Of a stretch of 64,000 nucleotides of DNA, positions 40,185-51,217 are shown piece after piece. The position numbers and the translations under genes were made by a program. The DNA comes from Comamonadaceae bacterium G21597-S1 (GTDB lineage: Bacteria; Pseudomonadota; Gammaproteobacteria; Burkholderiales; Burkholderiaceae_C): contig JAPWHR010000005.1 of the NCBI GenBank assembly GCA_027214345.1, positions 177,783-241,782 of the forward strand. Reading direction: 5' to 3'. The notes below the pieces were generated by a model. That model ran no database searches. It worked only from the letters and a program-made list of their open reading frames with translations, and had not been told where the DNA came from. How positions within the stretch are numbered: the stretch's first letter is position 1; the number at the start of each line of letters is the position of its first letter.

Positions 40185-40961
40185 TCAGGCCGTGATCCAG
40201 TCCGTGCCTGACACCGGATCGGCCACGCCGACCTCGTCGCCGGCGCAGCCCAGCACCTCGGCCAGCGCCGCACGGGCCAGATCCGGGCGGTTGTTCTCGC
40301 GGCTCAGATGGGCCGCGACGACACACGACAGGCCCGGGTGCCGCAGGGCCGCGGCGATCGTGGCCGACGCGGCGTTCGACAGGTGGCCGTGTGCGCCACC
40401 CACGCGCTTCTTCAGGAACGGCGGGTAGGACGATGCGGCCAGCAACGCGGGGTCGTGGTTGCTCTCGAGCAGCAAGGCATGGCAACCGGACAGGTGCCCC
40501 AGCACATGGTCGGTGGCGTGACCGAGGTCGGTCAGGATGCCCAGGCTGGTGGCGCCATCGGTGCACCGCAATTGCAGCGGTTCGCGCGCATCGTGCGGAA
40601 CGGTGAACGGCATCACGGACAGGTCGCCCAGCGCCATCGCAACGCCGTCGCTGGCGTAGCGCAGCAGGTCGTCGAAATCGCCGTCGCGGGCACCGGCATG
40701 GGTGCCGCGGCTCATCCAGACCGGTATGCGGTGGCGCAGCGCGAGCTGGCGCGCGCAGCCGATGTGGTCGCTGTGTTCGTGCGTGATGAAGATCGCATCG
40801 ACGTCGCTGAACGCGAGCCCGGCGAGCGCGAGTCGCTGCTCCATCTGGCGGATGCCCAGGCCGCAGTCGACCAGCAATCGGGTGACGCTGGCCCCGCTGC
40901 GGCCCTCGACGACGGTTGCGTTGCCTGAGCTGCCGCTGCCCAGGTTCCTGAAACGCAACAT
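40185..40961 (-). CDS. MBL-fold metallo-hydrolase (YycJ/WalJ-like)
   Basis: A 258-residue cytosolic metallo-beta-lactamase-fold protein. The start LGSGSSGNATVVEG and the metal motif FITHEHSDHIGCA (HxHxDH, residues 61 to 66) are characteristic of the YycJ/VicX group. PHDAREP, a later SNHDPALL and AHLSRENNRPDLA complete the site. YycJ-like proteins are linked to DNA repair or cell-wall coordination, with possible exonuclease activity; the role here is not known. It follows bamC by 13 bases in a dapA-bamC-MBL run. Confidence 0.9.
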   Translation of the reverse strand: MLRFRNLGSGSSGNATVVEGRSGASVTRLLVDCGLGIRQMEQRLALAGLAFSDVDAIFITHEHSDHIGCARQLALRHRIPVWMSRGTHAGARDGDFDDLLRYASDGVAMALGDLSVMPFTVPHDAREPLQLRCTDGATSLGILTDLGHATDHVLGHLSGCHALLLESNHDPALLAASSYPPFLKKRVGGAHGHLSNAASATIAAALRHPGLSCVVAAHLSRENNRPDLARAALAEVLGCAGDEVGVADPVSGTDWITA

Positions 40962-40974
40962 CGCGCCGTCCCGC

Positions 40975-42072
40975 CTACTTGATGTCGTCGGCGATCACCT
41001 TGACGATACGCTGCGCATTGGCCGAATTGTCGGGCGCACCCGCCTCGTTGAGCACGGACACCACGGTGGCGTTGCCCTGCGAGCGGACCACGATCCGGTA
41101 CTTGATCGGCGGCTTGGCTTTCGGGGTGCTGCCGAACAGGCGACCCAGGAAGCCAGGTTCCTGCTTGTCCGGATTCGGTTCGACGTAACGCACGAAATAG
41201 ATACCCTGGCTGCGGTCGCGATCCTCGACCGTAAAGCCGGTGCGATCCAGCGACAGGCCGACCCGGCGCCATGCGCGGTCGAAGTTGTCGTCGATCTGCA
41301 CGACCGGCAGGCCATTGACCTGGGCGATGCGGGCCGGGGGCTCGACCGCGCCGGCGGCGGTGGCGGCCTTGGCCTGTTCCTGAGAGACGCCGAGCTTGAT
41401 CATCAGCCGGCGCAGGAATTCGGTCTCCAGTTCCGGTTCGGCCGGACGCGGCTGCCAGACGGTCGACGCGTCACCGGTGACGACACCGGAGTTGTTCGAC
41501 CGGTAGACTTCGATCATGCCGCGATGGGTGATGAAGATTTCGGTCTCGCCGGCCGCATTGCGTTCGAGCCGGGTACGGAAACGGTCGCGTTCGGCCGTCG
41601 AGTACAGGGAGTCGAACAACTTGCCCAGCGACTGGCGGATCAGGTCCTGCGGAATCTTGGCCCGGTTCTCGGCCCAGTCGGTTTCCATGATGCCCAGGTT
41701 CTTCTGTTCCATCGACAGCAGGAAGCCGTATTCCTGCCAGAAGTCCTTGATCGGGTCCCACAGTACCTCGGGCGGACGCTTGACGACCAACCAGCGCTGG
41801 TTGCCGGCCCGTTCGATGCGGACGTCGGCGATCGTGGCCACGGCCACCGGGACCGAAGGCCCGGCCTGGTCCTGCTGGTAACTCGACGCGGTGACCGGTC
41901 CGCCGGGCACGGCGTAGCGGTTGTCGCGGCTGAGCTGGGTCAGGTCCGGCGGCACGGCCAGCGAGGGCGCCGTGGAGGCGCTCTTGTAGTCGACCTTGTC
42001 CGATTCCAGCACCGAGCAAGCGCCCAGCGCCAGACTCAGGCCCAGCAAGGCCAGTCGTTTAGTAGCATTCAC
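40975..42072 (-). CDS. bamC: Outer membrane protein assembly factor BamC
   Basis: A 365-residue lipoprotein from the GTG at 42072 (VNATKRLALLGLSLALGAC), with AAGGA seven bases upstream. The lipobox Cys19 follows a short signal peptide. DYKSASTAPSLAVPPDLTQL is the unstructured BamD-binding N-terminus typical of BamC. Two helix-grip domains follow. BamC is an accessory lipoprotein of the BAM complex, which inserts beta-barrel proteins in the outer membrane. It follows dapA by 26 bases, a conserved order (dapA-bamC). Confidence 0.92.
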   Translation of the reverse strand: MNATKRLALLGLSLALGACSVLESDKVDYKSASTAPSLAVPPDLTQLSRDNRYAVPGGPVTASSYQQDQAGPSVPVAVATIADVRIERAGNQRWLVVKRPPEVLWDPIKDFWQEYGFLLSMEQKNLGIMETDWAENRAKIPQDLIRQSLGKLFDSLYSTAERDRFRTRLERNAAGETEIFITHRGMIEVYRSNNSGVVTGDASTVWQPRPAEPELETEFLRRLMIKLGVSQEQAKAATAAGAVEPPARIAQVNGLPVVQIDDNFDRAWRRVGLSLDRTGFTVEDRDRSQGIYFVRYVEPNPDKQEPGFLGRLFGSTPKAKPPIKYRIVVRSQGNATVVSVLNEAGAPDNSANAQRIVKVIADDIK

Positions 42073-42098
42073 CAGATAGTCCTTCGGGATGGGTTTTG

Positions 42099-42980
42099 TC
42101 AGATCAGGCCGCCCTGGCGCAGCGCGGCTTCCACCACGGGCTCGAACTCCGGCTCCAGTGGTGTCATCGGCAGGCGCATGGCGCTGCCGCACAGGCCCAT
42201 GCGCTGCATGGCCCATTTCAGGGGAATGGGGTTGGCCTGCACGAACAACTGCTTGTGGACCGGCATCAGGGTGCGCTGGATCTCGATGGCGCGCCGGGCG
42301 TCGCCGGCAATGGCCGCAACACACAATTCGTGCATCTGGCGCGGGGCGATGTTGGCGGTGACGCTGACATTGCCCTGGCCGCCGCACAACATCAGGGCCA
42401 CGGCGGTGGGATCGTCGCCGGAGTACACGGCAAAACCCTTGGGCACGTCGCGGATCAGCCACTGCGCGCGTTCCAGGTTGCCGGTTGCCTCCTTGATGCC
42501 AATGATGCCCGGGACCTGAGCCAGACGCACGACGGTGTCGTGCGCCAGGTCGGCCACGCTGCGACCGGGCACGTTGTACAGCACCATCGGCAGGTCGACC
42601 GCTTCGGCGATGGCCTTGAAATGCTGGTACAAGCCTGTCTGCGATGGCTTGTTGTAGTAGGGAACGACCTGCAGATGGCAATCGGCGCCGACCTCGTGCG
42701 CGAACCGGGTCAGTTCGATGGCCTCGGCGGTGGAATTGGCGCCGCAGCCGGCCATGATGGGCACGCGTTTGCGCGCCTGTTCGACCGCCACGCGGATGAT
42801 CTCGCAATGTTCCTCGACCGTCACGGTCGGGGATTCTCCGGTGGTACCGACGACACAGATGCAATCGGTTCCCTGCTCGATGTGCCAATCGATCAGCTTG
42901 CGCAGCGTCGGATAGTCCACGCTGCCGTCATCGTGCATCGGGGTCACGATGGCCACGATGCTGCCAGTAATGGGTGTCAT
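42099..42980 (-). CDS. dapA: 4-hydroxy-tetrahydrodipicolinate synthase
   Basis: A 293-residue aldolase of the lysine/diaminopimelate pathway that joins aspartate semialdehyde and pyruvate. GTTGESPTV binds substrate, YNVPGRS contains the proton-relay Tyr and IGIKEATGN holds the Schiff-base Lys. The ATG at 42980 ([15 protein letters not shown]) is the family start; a GTG six bases earlier is also in frame. Diaminopimelate feeds peptidoglycan synthesis. Confidence 0.96.
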   Translation of the reverse strand: MTPITGSIVAIVTPMHDDGSVDYPTLRKLIDWHIEQGTDCICVVGTTGESPTVTVEEHCEIIRVAVEQARKRVPIMAGCGANSTAEAIELTRFAHEVGADCHLQVVPYYNKPSQTGLYQHFKAIAEAVDLPMVLYNVPGRSVADLAHDTVVRLAQVPGIIGIKEATGNLERAQWLIRDVPKGFAVYSGDDPTAVALMLCGGQGNVSVTANIAPRQMHELCVAAIAGDARRAIEIQRTLMPVHKQLFVQANPIPLKWAMQRMGLCGSAMRLPMTPLEPEFEPVVEAALRQGGLI

Positions 42981-43035
42981 GTGCACGGTCAGGTTCGGGA
43001 AATCCGCATTCTACCCAGACGGGCTGCGGCGGCCG

Positions 43036-43644
43036 TTACAAGGGGTAGCGCGTCGGCGCCGGCTCCGTGCCGGCGCGCGGCTGCACCGGCAGCGGCTCGC
43101 GCACCGCCGCGATCCGCTGCACGAAACGCGGCGGATCGGCCAGGAACCCGTCCTCGTACGCCACGACGCGCAGTTCCTGGCAGGCCCGCAGCAACTCGCC
43201 GGGTTGCAGCAGGAAATCCGGGCGCGATGGTTTTCCGACCGAGGCGTTGCCATGGGCAAAGGTCTCGTACAACAGCACGCCGCCCGGCGCCACGCTGCGG
43301 ACGATGGTCGGCAGCAAAGGGCGCCAGAGGTAGTTCGTGACGATGACCGCGTCGAAGGTCTGCGGCGCCTGCCCCTGCATCAGGGGCCAGGGCTGGTTCT
43401 CGATGTCCGCCTGCACGGTCTGCACGCGGGTGTCGCTGCTCTGGGCCCGCAGGTCAGCCATTGCGTCCAGTGCTTCCTGGGAGCGGTCGAGTGCGACGAC
43501 CGAATGGCCGCGCCCGGCAAACCATCGCACGTGGCGGCCCCGTCCGCATGCCAGGTCGAGCACCGCGCCACCCGCGGGCGCCAGGTGCGACCAGCGCCGG
43601 ATCCATGGCGAGACCGCTTCGCTGCCGTGGGCCCTGTCGGTCAT
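43036..43644 (-). CDS. Class I SAM-dependent methyltransferase
   Basis: A 202-residue protein. The SAM motif is VLDLACGRGRHVRW, followed by VVALDRSQEALDAM (acidic residue after strand 2), VQADIENQPW and VLLYETFAHGN. It is the compact TehB/UbiE-like Rossmann methyltransferase type. The substrate is unknown. The chosen ATG at 43644 (MTDRAHGSEA) gives the shortest conserved form; a GTG nine bases upstream is in frame. It lies upstream of dapA with a 55-base gap, same strand. Confidence 0.86.
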   Translation of the reverse strand: MTDRAHGSEAVSPWIRRWSHLAPAGGAVLDLACGRGRHVRWFAGRGHSVVALDRSQEALDAMADLRAQSSDTRVQTVQADIENQPWPLMQGQAPQTFDAVIVTNYLWRPLLPTIVRSVAPGGVLLYETFAHGNASVGKPSRPDFLLQPGELLRACQELRVVAYEDGFLADPPRFVQRIAAVREPLPVQPRAGTEPAPTRYPL

Positions 43645-43675
43645 CGGGAACACGCGTTGCCGCGCACCGTGGGAT

Positions 43676-43807
43676 TCAGAAACATGCCCATACCTGCTGG
43701 GACAGTTGCACCATGAAGTCGGGTCGCAGATACAGGGCGAACACCCCCAGCAGCAGGGCCGTGGCCAGGCTCCAGGCCAGCAGTCGGCGCCAGGTCCGGG
43801 TCGCCAT
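43676..43807 (-). CDS. Small single-pass membrane protein
   Basis: A 43-residue protein (MATRTWRRLLAWSLATALLL). A basic start is followed by one hydrophobic helix (about residues 9 to 27) and a short polar end with VWACF. AAGGA lies eight bases upstream of the ATG at 43807; an alternative start at 43816 overlaps the MFS stop. The tight coupling to the MFS transporter gene suggests a linked small membrane subunit, but no family is recognised. Confidence 0.6.
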   Translation of the reverse strand: MATRTWRRLLAWSLATALLLGVFALYLRPDFMVQLSQQVWACF

Positions 43808-43812
43808 GCTGC

Positions 43813-45045
43813 TCATCCTTGCGCGCCAGCCGGCAGCGGGGGCGGTGCGCGACGGATCGCGGCCTCGTTGACCGGCAGGTTGATCAGCGCGGCCAGCACG
43901 CCCAGCGCGATCGCGATCAACCAGGCGGTATCGTAGTTGCCGGTCTGGTCGTACAGCAGGCCGCCCATCCAGACCCCCAGGAAGGATCCGACCTGGTGAC
44001 TGAGAAACACGAAGCCGCTGAGCATCGACAGGTGGGCCACGCCGAAGATCTGCGCCACCGCCGCATTCGTCGCCGGCACGGTGGACAACCACAGCAATCC
44101 CATGACACTGGCGAACACGTAGACGCTCATCGGCGTCAGCGGCGCCAGCAGGAAGGCGCTGATGGCGATGGCCCGCGCCAGGTAGATGAAGGCCAGGATG
44201 CGGGTCTTGCGCACGCGCTGGCCGAGCACGCCGCTGGCATAGGTGCCGAACACGTTGAACAGGCCGATCAGGGCCAGCGCATAACTGGCGACCTGCGGTG
44301 CCAGGCCGTGGTCCTTCAGGTAGCTGGGCAGGTGCACGCCGATGAACACGACCTGGAAGCCGCAGACGAAATAACCGGCCGTCAGCATCTGGAAGCTGGG
44401 GTACCGAAACGCTTCGCGGATCGCCTGGGTGATGGACTGTTCCCGCCGCACCAGCTGGCCGCCGCCGAATTCCGGTTCGCGCAGGCCCCAGGCCAGCGGG
44501 GCGATGGCCAGCGCCATCAGCCCCAGCACCACCAGGGCGCTTTGCCAGCCCAGCGTGGAGATCAGGAAGCCCTCCACCGGCACCATCAGGAACTGCCCGA
44601 AGGAGCCGGCCGCGGCCGCGATGCCCATGGCCCATGAGCGTCGTTCGGCCGGCACGTTGCGGCCGATCACGCCGTAGACGACGGCGTAGGTGGTTCCGGC
44701 CTGGGCCACACCGATCAGCACACCGGCGCTGCCGACGAACAGCAGCGGCGTCGACGCATACGCCATGCCCACCAGCCCGAGGGCATAGGCCAGCGCGCCG
44801 ACGATCAGGACACGCAAGGCGCCGAACCGGTCGGCCACCATGCCGGCAAAGACACCGGCCAGGCCCCAGGCGATGTTCTGGATCGCGATGGCGAACGAAA
44901 ACGACTGCCGTGTCCAGTCCATCGCCTGCGTCACTGGCTGCAGCCACAGGCCGAATCCGTGGCGAATGCCCATCGACAAGGTGACGATGGCCCCGCCACA
45001 CAGCAGGACCTGGGCCACGGAGAGGGTTCTGGGCGATGACGGCAT
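43813..45045 (-). CDS. MFS transporter
   Basis: A 410-residue inner-membrane protein with about 12 hydrophobic helices. The loop 2-3 motif is GMVADRFGALRVLI (GxxxDRxGxR type). A second half opens after a charged loop (LREPEFGGGQLVRREQSI), and HLPSYLKDHGL follows a helix pair. The sequence resembles the monocarboxylate/oxalate-formate-like MFS group. The substrate cannot be told. The start at 45045 (MPSSPRTLSVAQVLLCGG) is divergent from parE, with 90 bases between. Confidence 0.88.
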   Translation of the reverse strand: MPSSPRTLSVAQVLLCGGAIVTLSMGIRHGFGLWLQPVTQAMDWTRQSFSFAIAIQNIAWGLAGVFAGMVADRFGALRVLIVGALAYALGLVGMAYASTPLLFVGSAGVLIGVAQAGTTYAVVYGVIGRNVPAERRSWAMGIAAAAGSFGQFLMVPVEGFLISTLGWQSALVVLGLMALAIAPLAWGLREPEFGGGQLVRREQSITQAIREAFRYPSFQMLTAGYFVCGFQVVFIGVHLPSYLKDHGLAPQVASYALALIGLFNVFGTYASGVLGQRVRKTRILAFIYLARAIAISAFLLAPLTPMSVYVFASVMGLLWLSTVPATNAAVAQIFGVAHLSMLSGFVFLSHQVGSFLGVWMGGLLYDQTGNYDTAWLIAIALGVLAALINLPVNEAAIRRAPPPLPAGAQG

Positions 45046-45135
45046 GCGGGAAATGTACCGAATCCGGGTGGCCCTGTTGCCGGCGCGGCGACGACCTGTG
45101 TTTGCATCCAGTAAAAACGGAATCGTCGGAATACA

Positions 45136-47126
<1,991 letters not shown>

Positions 47127-47127
<1 letters not shown>

Positions 47128-48017
47128 TGGCCGGCTGGCGTTTTTCCCCTGTGTGGCAGGTGTCCGGCAAGGCCCGTGGTGTACGCCTGGCTGTGGCCGG
47201 TCTGGTGCTGGGCGCCGCCGCGCAGTCCGCCCTGGCCGACGTCTGGGCCTTCGTCGATCCGCAGGGCGTGGCGCATTTCGCCTCCGAGCAGGTCGATGCG
47301 CGTTACGAGCTGTTTTTTCGCCAGGCCGAGTCTTTCGATACCCGGCTCGACCCGCCGCCGCCCGAGCGGGTGGTGAGCTCTCCGGTCATGCCGGATCCGC
47401 CGCCGCCGCCATCGCGCCTGCTGGCGTTCTTCGACAGCTCGCCGAGCTACAAGTCGGTGCGGCAGATCCTGCAGGACGCCTCGAGCGACCACAACATCGA
47501 CTACGAGTTGCTGCAGGCGTTGATCGCCACCGAGTCCGGCTTCAATACCAGCGCAGTGTCGCCCAAGGGCGCGATCGGCCTGATGCAGCTGATGCCCGAC
47601 ACCGCGCGCCGTTATGGCGTCGATTCCGACCGCCACGGCCCGCTCGAGCGCAAGCTGACCGACCCGCGCATCAACATCCGGGCGGGCGCGCGTTACCTGC
47701 GCGACCTGATCAACATGTTTCCCGGCGAGCTCGAACTGGCGCTGGCCGCCTACAACGCCGGCGAAGGCGCCGTGATGCGTGCCGGCAACCGGATCCCGAA
47801 CTACAAGGAAACCCAGAACTACGTCAAGAACGTGATGGCCTTGTACGCCGGCCTCAAGCCGCCCGCGCCACCGGCTGCGGCAACGCCCGAGTCGCGGTAT
47901 CCGCATTCGCGCGTGCGCCCGGCCATCCGGGGTGGCGCGGTGGGCCGTGGCAACCTGCCGGCGCAGATTCCCTCGGTGCCACAGCCGCCTGACGCGGCGA
48001 CCACCGTTTCCAACTGA
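47127..48017 (+). CDS. Lytic transglycosylase (Slt-type)
   Basis: A 296-residue protein. The N-terminal signal segment (residues about 18 to 37, LRLAVAGLV-like hydrophobic core, ending ALA) is followed by a short DUF4124-like part and a Pro-rich linker. The SLT domain has the catalytic Glu136 in IATESGFNTSAVSPKGA, then GLMQLMPDTARRYG and LALAAYNAGEGAVM. It cleaves peptidoglycan glycan strands in the periplasm. It lies between parE and parC, coupled to parE by TGATG, a typical burkholderial arrangement. Confidence 0.92.
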
Positions 48018-48086
48018 CCCGCGGCCTGCCGGCCTTGCGAGCATCGGCTTGCAGGGGCCTGCGTGGGCCTGACTTGCAGCACGACC

Positions 48087-50447
48087 ATGACTGACCAAAC
48101 CACACTCGATCTGGCGCCGGGCGCCGAGCCCGAGGGCGACGATAACCTGAACCTGGCCAACTATGCGCAACGCGCCTATCTCGAATATGCGCTGAGCGTC
48201 GTCAAGGGCCGGGCCCTGCCCGATGTCTGCGACGGGCAAAAGCCGGTGCAGCGGCGCATCCTGTATGCGATGCAGCGCATGGGCCTGGGATTCGGCGGCC
48301 CCAATGGCAATACCGGCGCGCGGCCGGTCAAGTCGGCGCGGGTTGTCGGCGACGTGCTCGGTCGTTTCCATCCGCATGGCGACCAGGCGGCCTATGACGC
48401 GCTGGTGCGCATGGCCCAGGATTTCTCGCAGCGTTATCCGCTGATCGACGGGCAGGGCAACTTCGGCAGCCGCGATGGCGACGGCGCCGCCGCGATGCGT
48501 TACACCGAGGCGCGGCTGGCGAAGATCACCAACCTGCTGCTCGACGAGATCGACGAAGGCACGGTCGATTTCGTTCCCAACTACGACGGCTCGACCGAGG
48601 AGCCCGGCCAACTGGCGGCGCGGCTGCCGTTCGCGCTGCTCAACGGCGCCAGCGGCATTGCCGTGGGCATGGCCACCGAGATCCCGAGCCACAACCTGCG
48701 CGAGATCGCCGCCGCCAGCGTGGCGCTCGTCAAGAACGCGAACCTGCCCGACGACGAGCTGTTCGCGCTGGTGCCCGGTCCGGACTATCCTGGCGGCGGG
48801 CAGATCATCAGCAGCGCCTCCGACATCGCGGACGCCTACCGCAGCGGACGTGGCTCGCTCAAGGTGCGTGCGCGCTGGACCATCGAGGACCTCGCGCGCG
48901 GCCAGTGGCAGCTCGTGGTCACCGAGCTGCCGCCCAATGTCAGCACGCAACGGGTGCTCGAGGAGATCGAGGAACTCACCAACCCCAAGATCCGCACCGG
49001 CAAGAAGGCCTTGTCGCAGGAGCAGACCCAGCTCAAGGCCAGCGTGCTGGCGGTGCTCGACGGGGTGCGCGACGAGTCGAGCAAGGAGGCCGCGGTGCGG
49101 CTGGTGCTCGAACCCAAGACCAGCCGCATTTCGCAGCAGGAACTGATCCACACGCTGCTGGCGCACACCAGCCTGGAGACCTCGGCGCAGATCAACCTGA
49201 CCATGATCGGGCTGGACAAGCGCCCGACGCAGAAGTCGCTGCGCCAGATGCTGCTCGAGTGGATCGCGTTCCGCCAGCAGACCATCGAGCGCCGTTCGCA
49301 GCATCGGCTGGCCAAGGTGCTGGACCGTATCCACATCCTCGAGGGTCGCCAGCTGGTGCTGCTCAACATCGACGAGGTGATTGCGATCATCCGCCAGTCG
49401 GACGAGCCGCGCCAGGCGCTGATGGAGCGTTTCAACCTGTCCGAGCGCCAGGCCGAGGACATCCTCGAGATCCGGCTGCGCCAGCTGGCACGGCTCGAGG
49501 CGATCAAGATCGAGCAGGAGCTCAAGGGCCTGCGCGAGGACCAGAAGAAACTCGAGGAGATCCTGGGCAGCCCGGCGGCGCTGCGCCGGCTGATGGTGCG
49601 CGAGATCGAGCAGGACGCCAAGACCTTCGGCGACGAGCGCCGCACGCTGATCCAGGCCGAGAAACGCGCCGTGCTCGAGGTCAAGGTGGTCGACGAGCCG
49701 GTGACGGTGGTCGTCAGCACCAAGGGATGGGTACGGGCACGCACCGGCCATGGCCATGACCCGGCGATTTTCACGTTCAAGGCGGGCGATGCCTTGTACG
49801 GCACCTTCGAGTGCCGCTCGGTCGATACGCTGCTGGTGTTCGGCAGTAACGGCAGGGTGTATTCCATCGCCGTTTCCACCTTGCCGGGCGCGCGGGGTGA
49901 TGGACAACCGGTCACGACGATGATCGACCTGGAGACCGGCACCCAGCTGGCGTATTACTTCGCCGGCCCGGCGGTAGCGACGTTGTTGCTCAGCGGCTCG
50001 GGGGGGTATGGTTTCATCGCATCGGTCGAGAACATGACTTCACGCCTGAAGGCCGGCAAGGCCTTCGTCAGCTGCGCCGACGGCGAGACGGTCAATGCGC
50101 CGTCTCCGGTGGCGGGCGTGGTCGGCACGACTCCGTTGCCGCCGGCCACCCATGTGGCCTGTGCGTCGGTCGGCGGTCGCATCCTGACGTTTCCGATCGA
50201 GCAACTCAACACGATGGCCAATGGTGGGCGTGGTCTCAAGTTGATCGACCTGGAGGCCAAGGACACGCTGGCCGGCGCGGCGGCCTATACCCGCAGCGTG
50301 CGTATCGAAGGTGTGGGCCGCGGTGGCAAGGCGCGCGAAGAAACGCTGGAGATCCGCAGCCTGAACAATGCCATGGCGGGACGGGGTCGCAAGGGCAAGG
50401 CAGCGGACCTGGGGTTCAAGCCGGCGAGCGTGACACGGGTGTTGTGA
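48087..50447 (+). CDS. parC: DNA topoisomerase IV subunit A
   Basis: A 786-residue subunit that cuts and rejoins DNA. The start at 48087 ([12 protein letters not shown]) matches the family. [16 protein letters not shown] (here [14 protein letters not shown]) begins the winged-helix region. The catalytic Tyr139 is in [10 protein letters not shown], and the quinolone-region residues are in [14 protein letters not shown]. The C-terminal part has reduced beta-pinwheel blades ([25 protein letters not shown]), which guide chirality. The sequence looks complete. Downstream lies a gene-free 770-base stretch. Confidence 0.96.
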   Translation: MTDQTTLDLAPGAEPEGDDNLNLANYAQRAYLEYALSVVKGRALPDVCDGQKPVQRRILYAMQRMGLGFGGPNGNTGARPVKSARVVGDVLGRFHPHGDQAAYDALVRMAQDFSQRYPLIDGQGNFGSRDGDGAAAMRYTEARLAKITNLLLDEIDEGTVDFVPNYDGSTEEPGQLAARLPFALLNGASGIAVGMATEIPSHNLREIAAASVALVKNANLPDDELFALVPGPDYPGGGQIISSASDIADAYRSGRGSLKVRARWTIEDLARGQWQLVVTELPPNVSTQRVLEEIEELTNPKIRTGKKALSQEQTQLKASVLAVLDGVRDESSKEAAVRLVLEPKTSRISQQELIHTLLAHTSLETSAQINLTMIGLDKRPTQKSLRQMLLEWIAFRQQTIERRSQHRLAKVLDRIHILEGRQLVLLNIDEVIAIIRQSDEPRQALMERFNLSERQAEDILEIRLRQLARLEAIKIEQELKGLREDQKKLEEILGSPAALRRLMVREIEQDAKTFGDERRTLIQAEKRAVLEVKVVDEPVTVVVSTKGWVRARTGHGHDPAIFTFKAGDALYGTFECRSVDTLLVFGSNGRVYSIAVSTLPGARGDGQPVTTMIDLETGTQLAYYFAGPAVATLLLSGSGGYGFIASVENMTSRLKAGKAFVSCADGETVNAPSPVAGVVGTTPLPPATHVACASVGGRILTFPIEQLNTMANGGRGLKLIDLEAKDTLAGAAAYTRSVRIEGVGRGGKAREETLEIRSLNNAMAGRGRKGKAADLGFKPASVTRVL

Positions 50448-50493
50448 GTGTGGCTGGCGTTTGCCGGCTGACAATATGGTCCTCGTGGTGATG

Positions 50494-50787
50494 GTTTCGG
50501 CGTGAGGCCTGTGGTGGGCCAGGCGAGGCGGGTGGGGGGCTCCGTTCATGTCCTCCTCGATGGGCTGCGCCCATCGATTCCCCCTAATACGATAGAGCTG
50601 TTCCCCCACCCGCCTCGCCTGGCCTGGGCGGCGGTCGTGGTTCTCGGTGAGCAGGCAATGTCGCGGGATCAGGACGGCGGGGTGCTCTGCGCAGCGAAAT
50701 AAAGGAGGAGCGGCGGGCGCAGCCCGACGCGGGGGACATTCGCGGAGCAGAGTGCCGCGCCGGCCTGATCCGACCGGCGTTGTTCGC
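50494..50787. repeat. Structured tandem element, copy 1 (two long hairpins)
   Basis: This roughly 290-base unit recurs at 50832 with a 338-base period. Hairpin 1 pairs 50518 to 50538 with 50603 to 50623, a perfect 21-pair stem (left arm begins GCCAGGCGAGGCGGG). Its loop contains a nested hairpin, TCGATGGGC/GCCCATCGA. Hairpin 2 pairs from about 50668 with the stretch ending near 50771 (GGATCAGG against CCTGATCC) with a few mismatches. Its loop includes AGCGAAATAAAGGAGGAGCG. The two loops carry complementary TCCTCCT and AGGAGGA. No gene lies here, and the strand of any transcript is unknown. Confidence 0.85.
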
Positions 50788-50831
50788 TTGACGGGTCTTG
50801 GACGGCAACCTGGCAAGGACCGTAGTCGATT

Positions 50832-51121
50832 GTTTCGGCGTGACGCCTGTGGCGGGCCAGGCGATGCGGGTGGGGGGCTCCGTTCATGTCCTCCTCGATG
50901 GGCTGCGCCCATCGATTCCCCCTTCACTTCACTGCGCCCCCCATCCGCATCGCCTGGCCTGGGCGGCGGTCGTGGTTCTCGGCGTGCAGGCAATGTCGCA
51001 GGATCAGGACGGTGGGGTGCTCTGCGTAGCGAAATAAAGGAGGAGCGGCGGGCGCAGCCCGACGCGGGGGACATTCGCGGAGCGAGTACCCCGCCGCCCT
51101 GATCCCACCGGCGCTGTTCGC
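50832..51121. repeat. Structured tandem element, copy 2 (two long hairpins)
   Basis: This is the second copy of the unit at 50494. Hairpin 1 pairs 50856 to 50877 with 50937 to 50958. Compared with copy 1, one G-C pair of the stem is T-A here (GCGATGCGGG against CCGCATCGC), so pairing is kept by a double change; one more site is a G-T wobble. Hairpin 2 (from 51001 to about 51106) again pairs with two wobbles and one mismatch. The remaining 51122 to 51217 shows nothing recognisable. Confidence 0.85.
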
Positions 51122-51217
51122 CCAACTGGTACCGGACGATCACCGCGGCATTGTTCGCCCGGCTGCCAATGGAAGATCATCGTCGCAGCGCTGCATGGAC
51201 AGGGGTGCGTGTCGACC

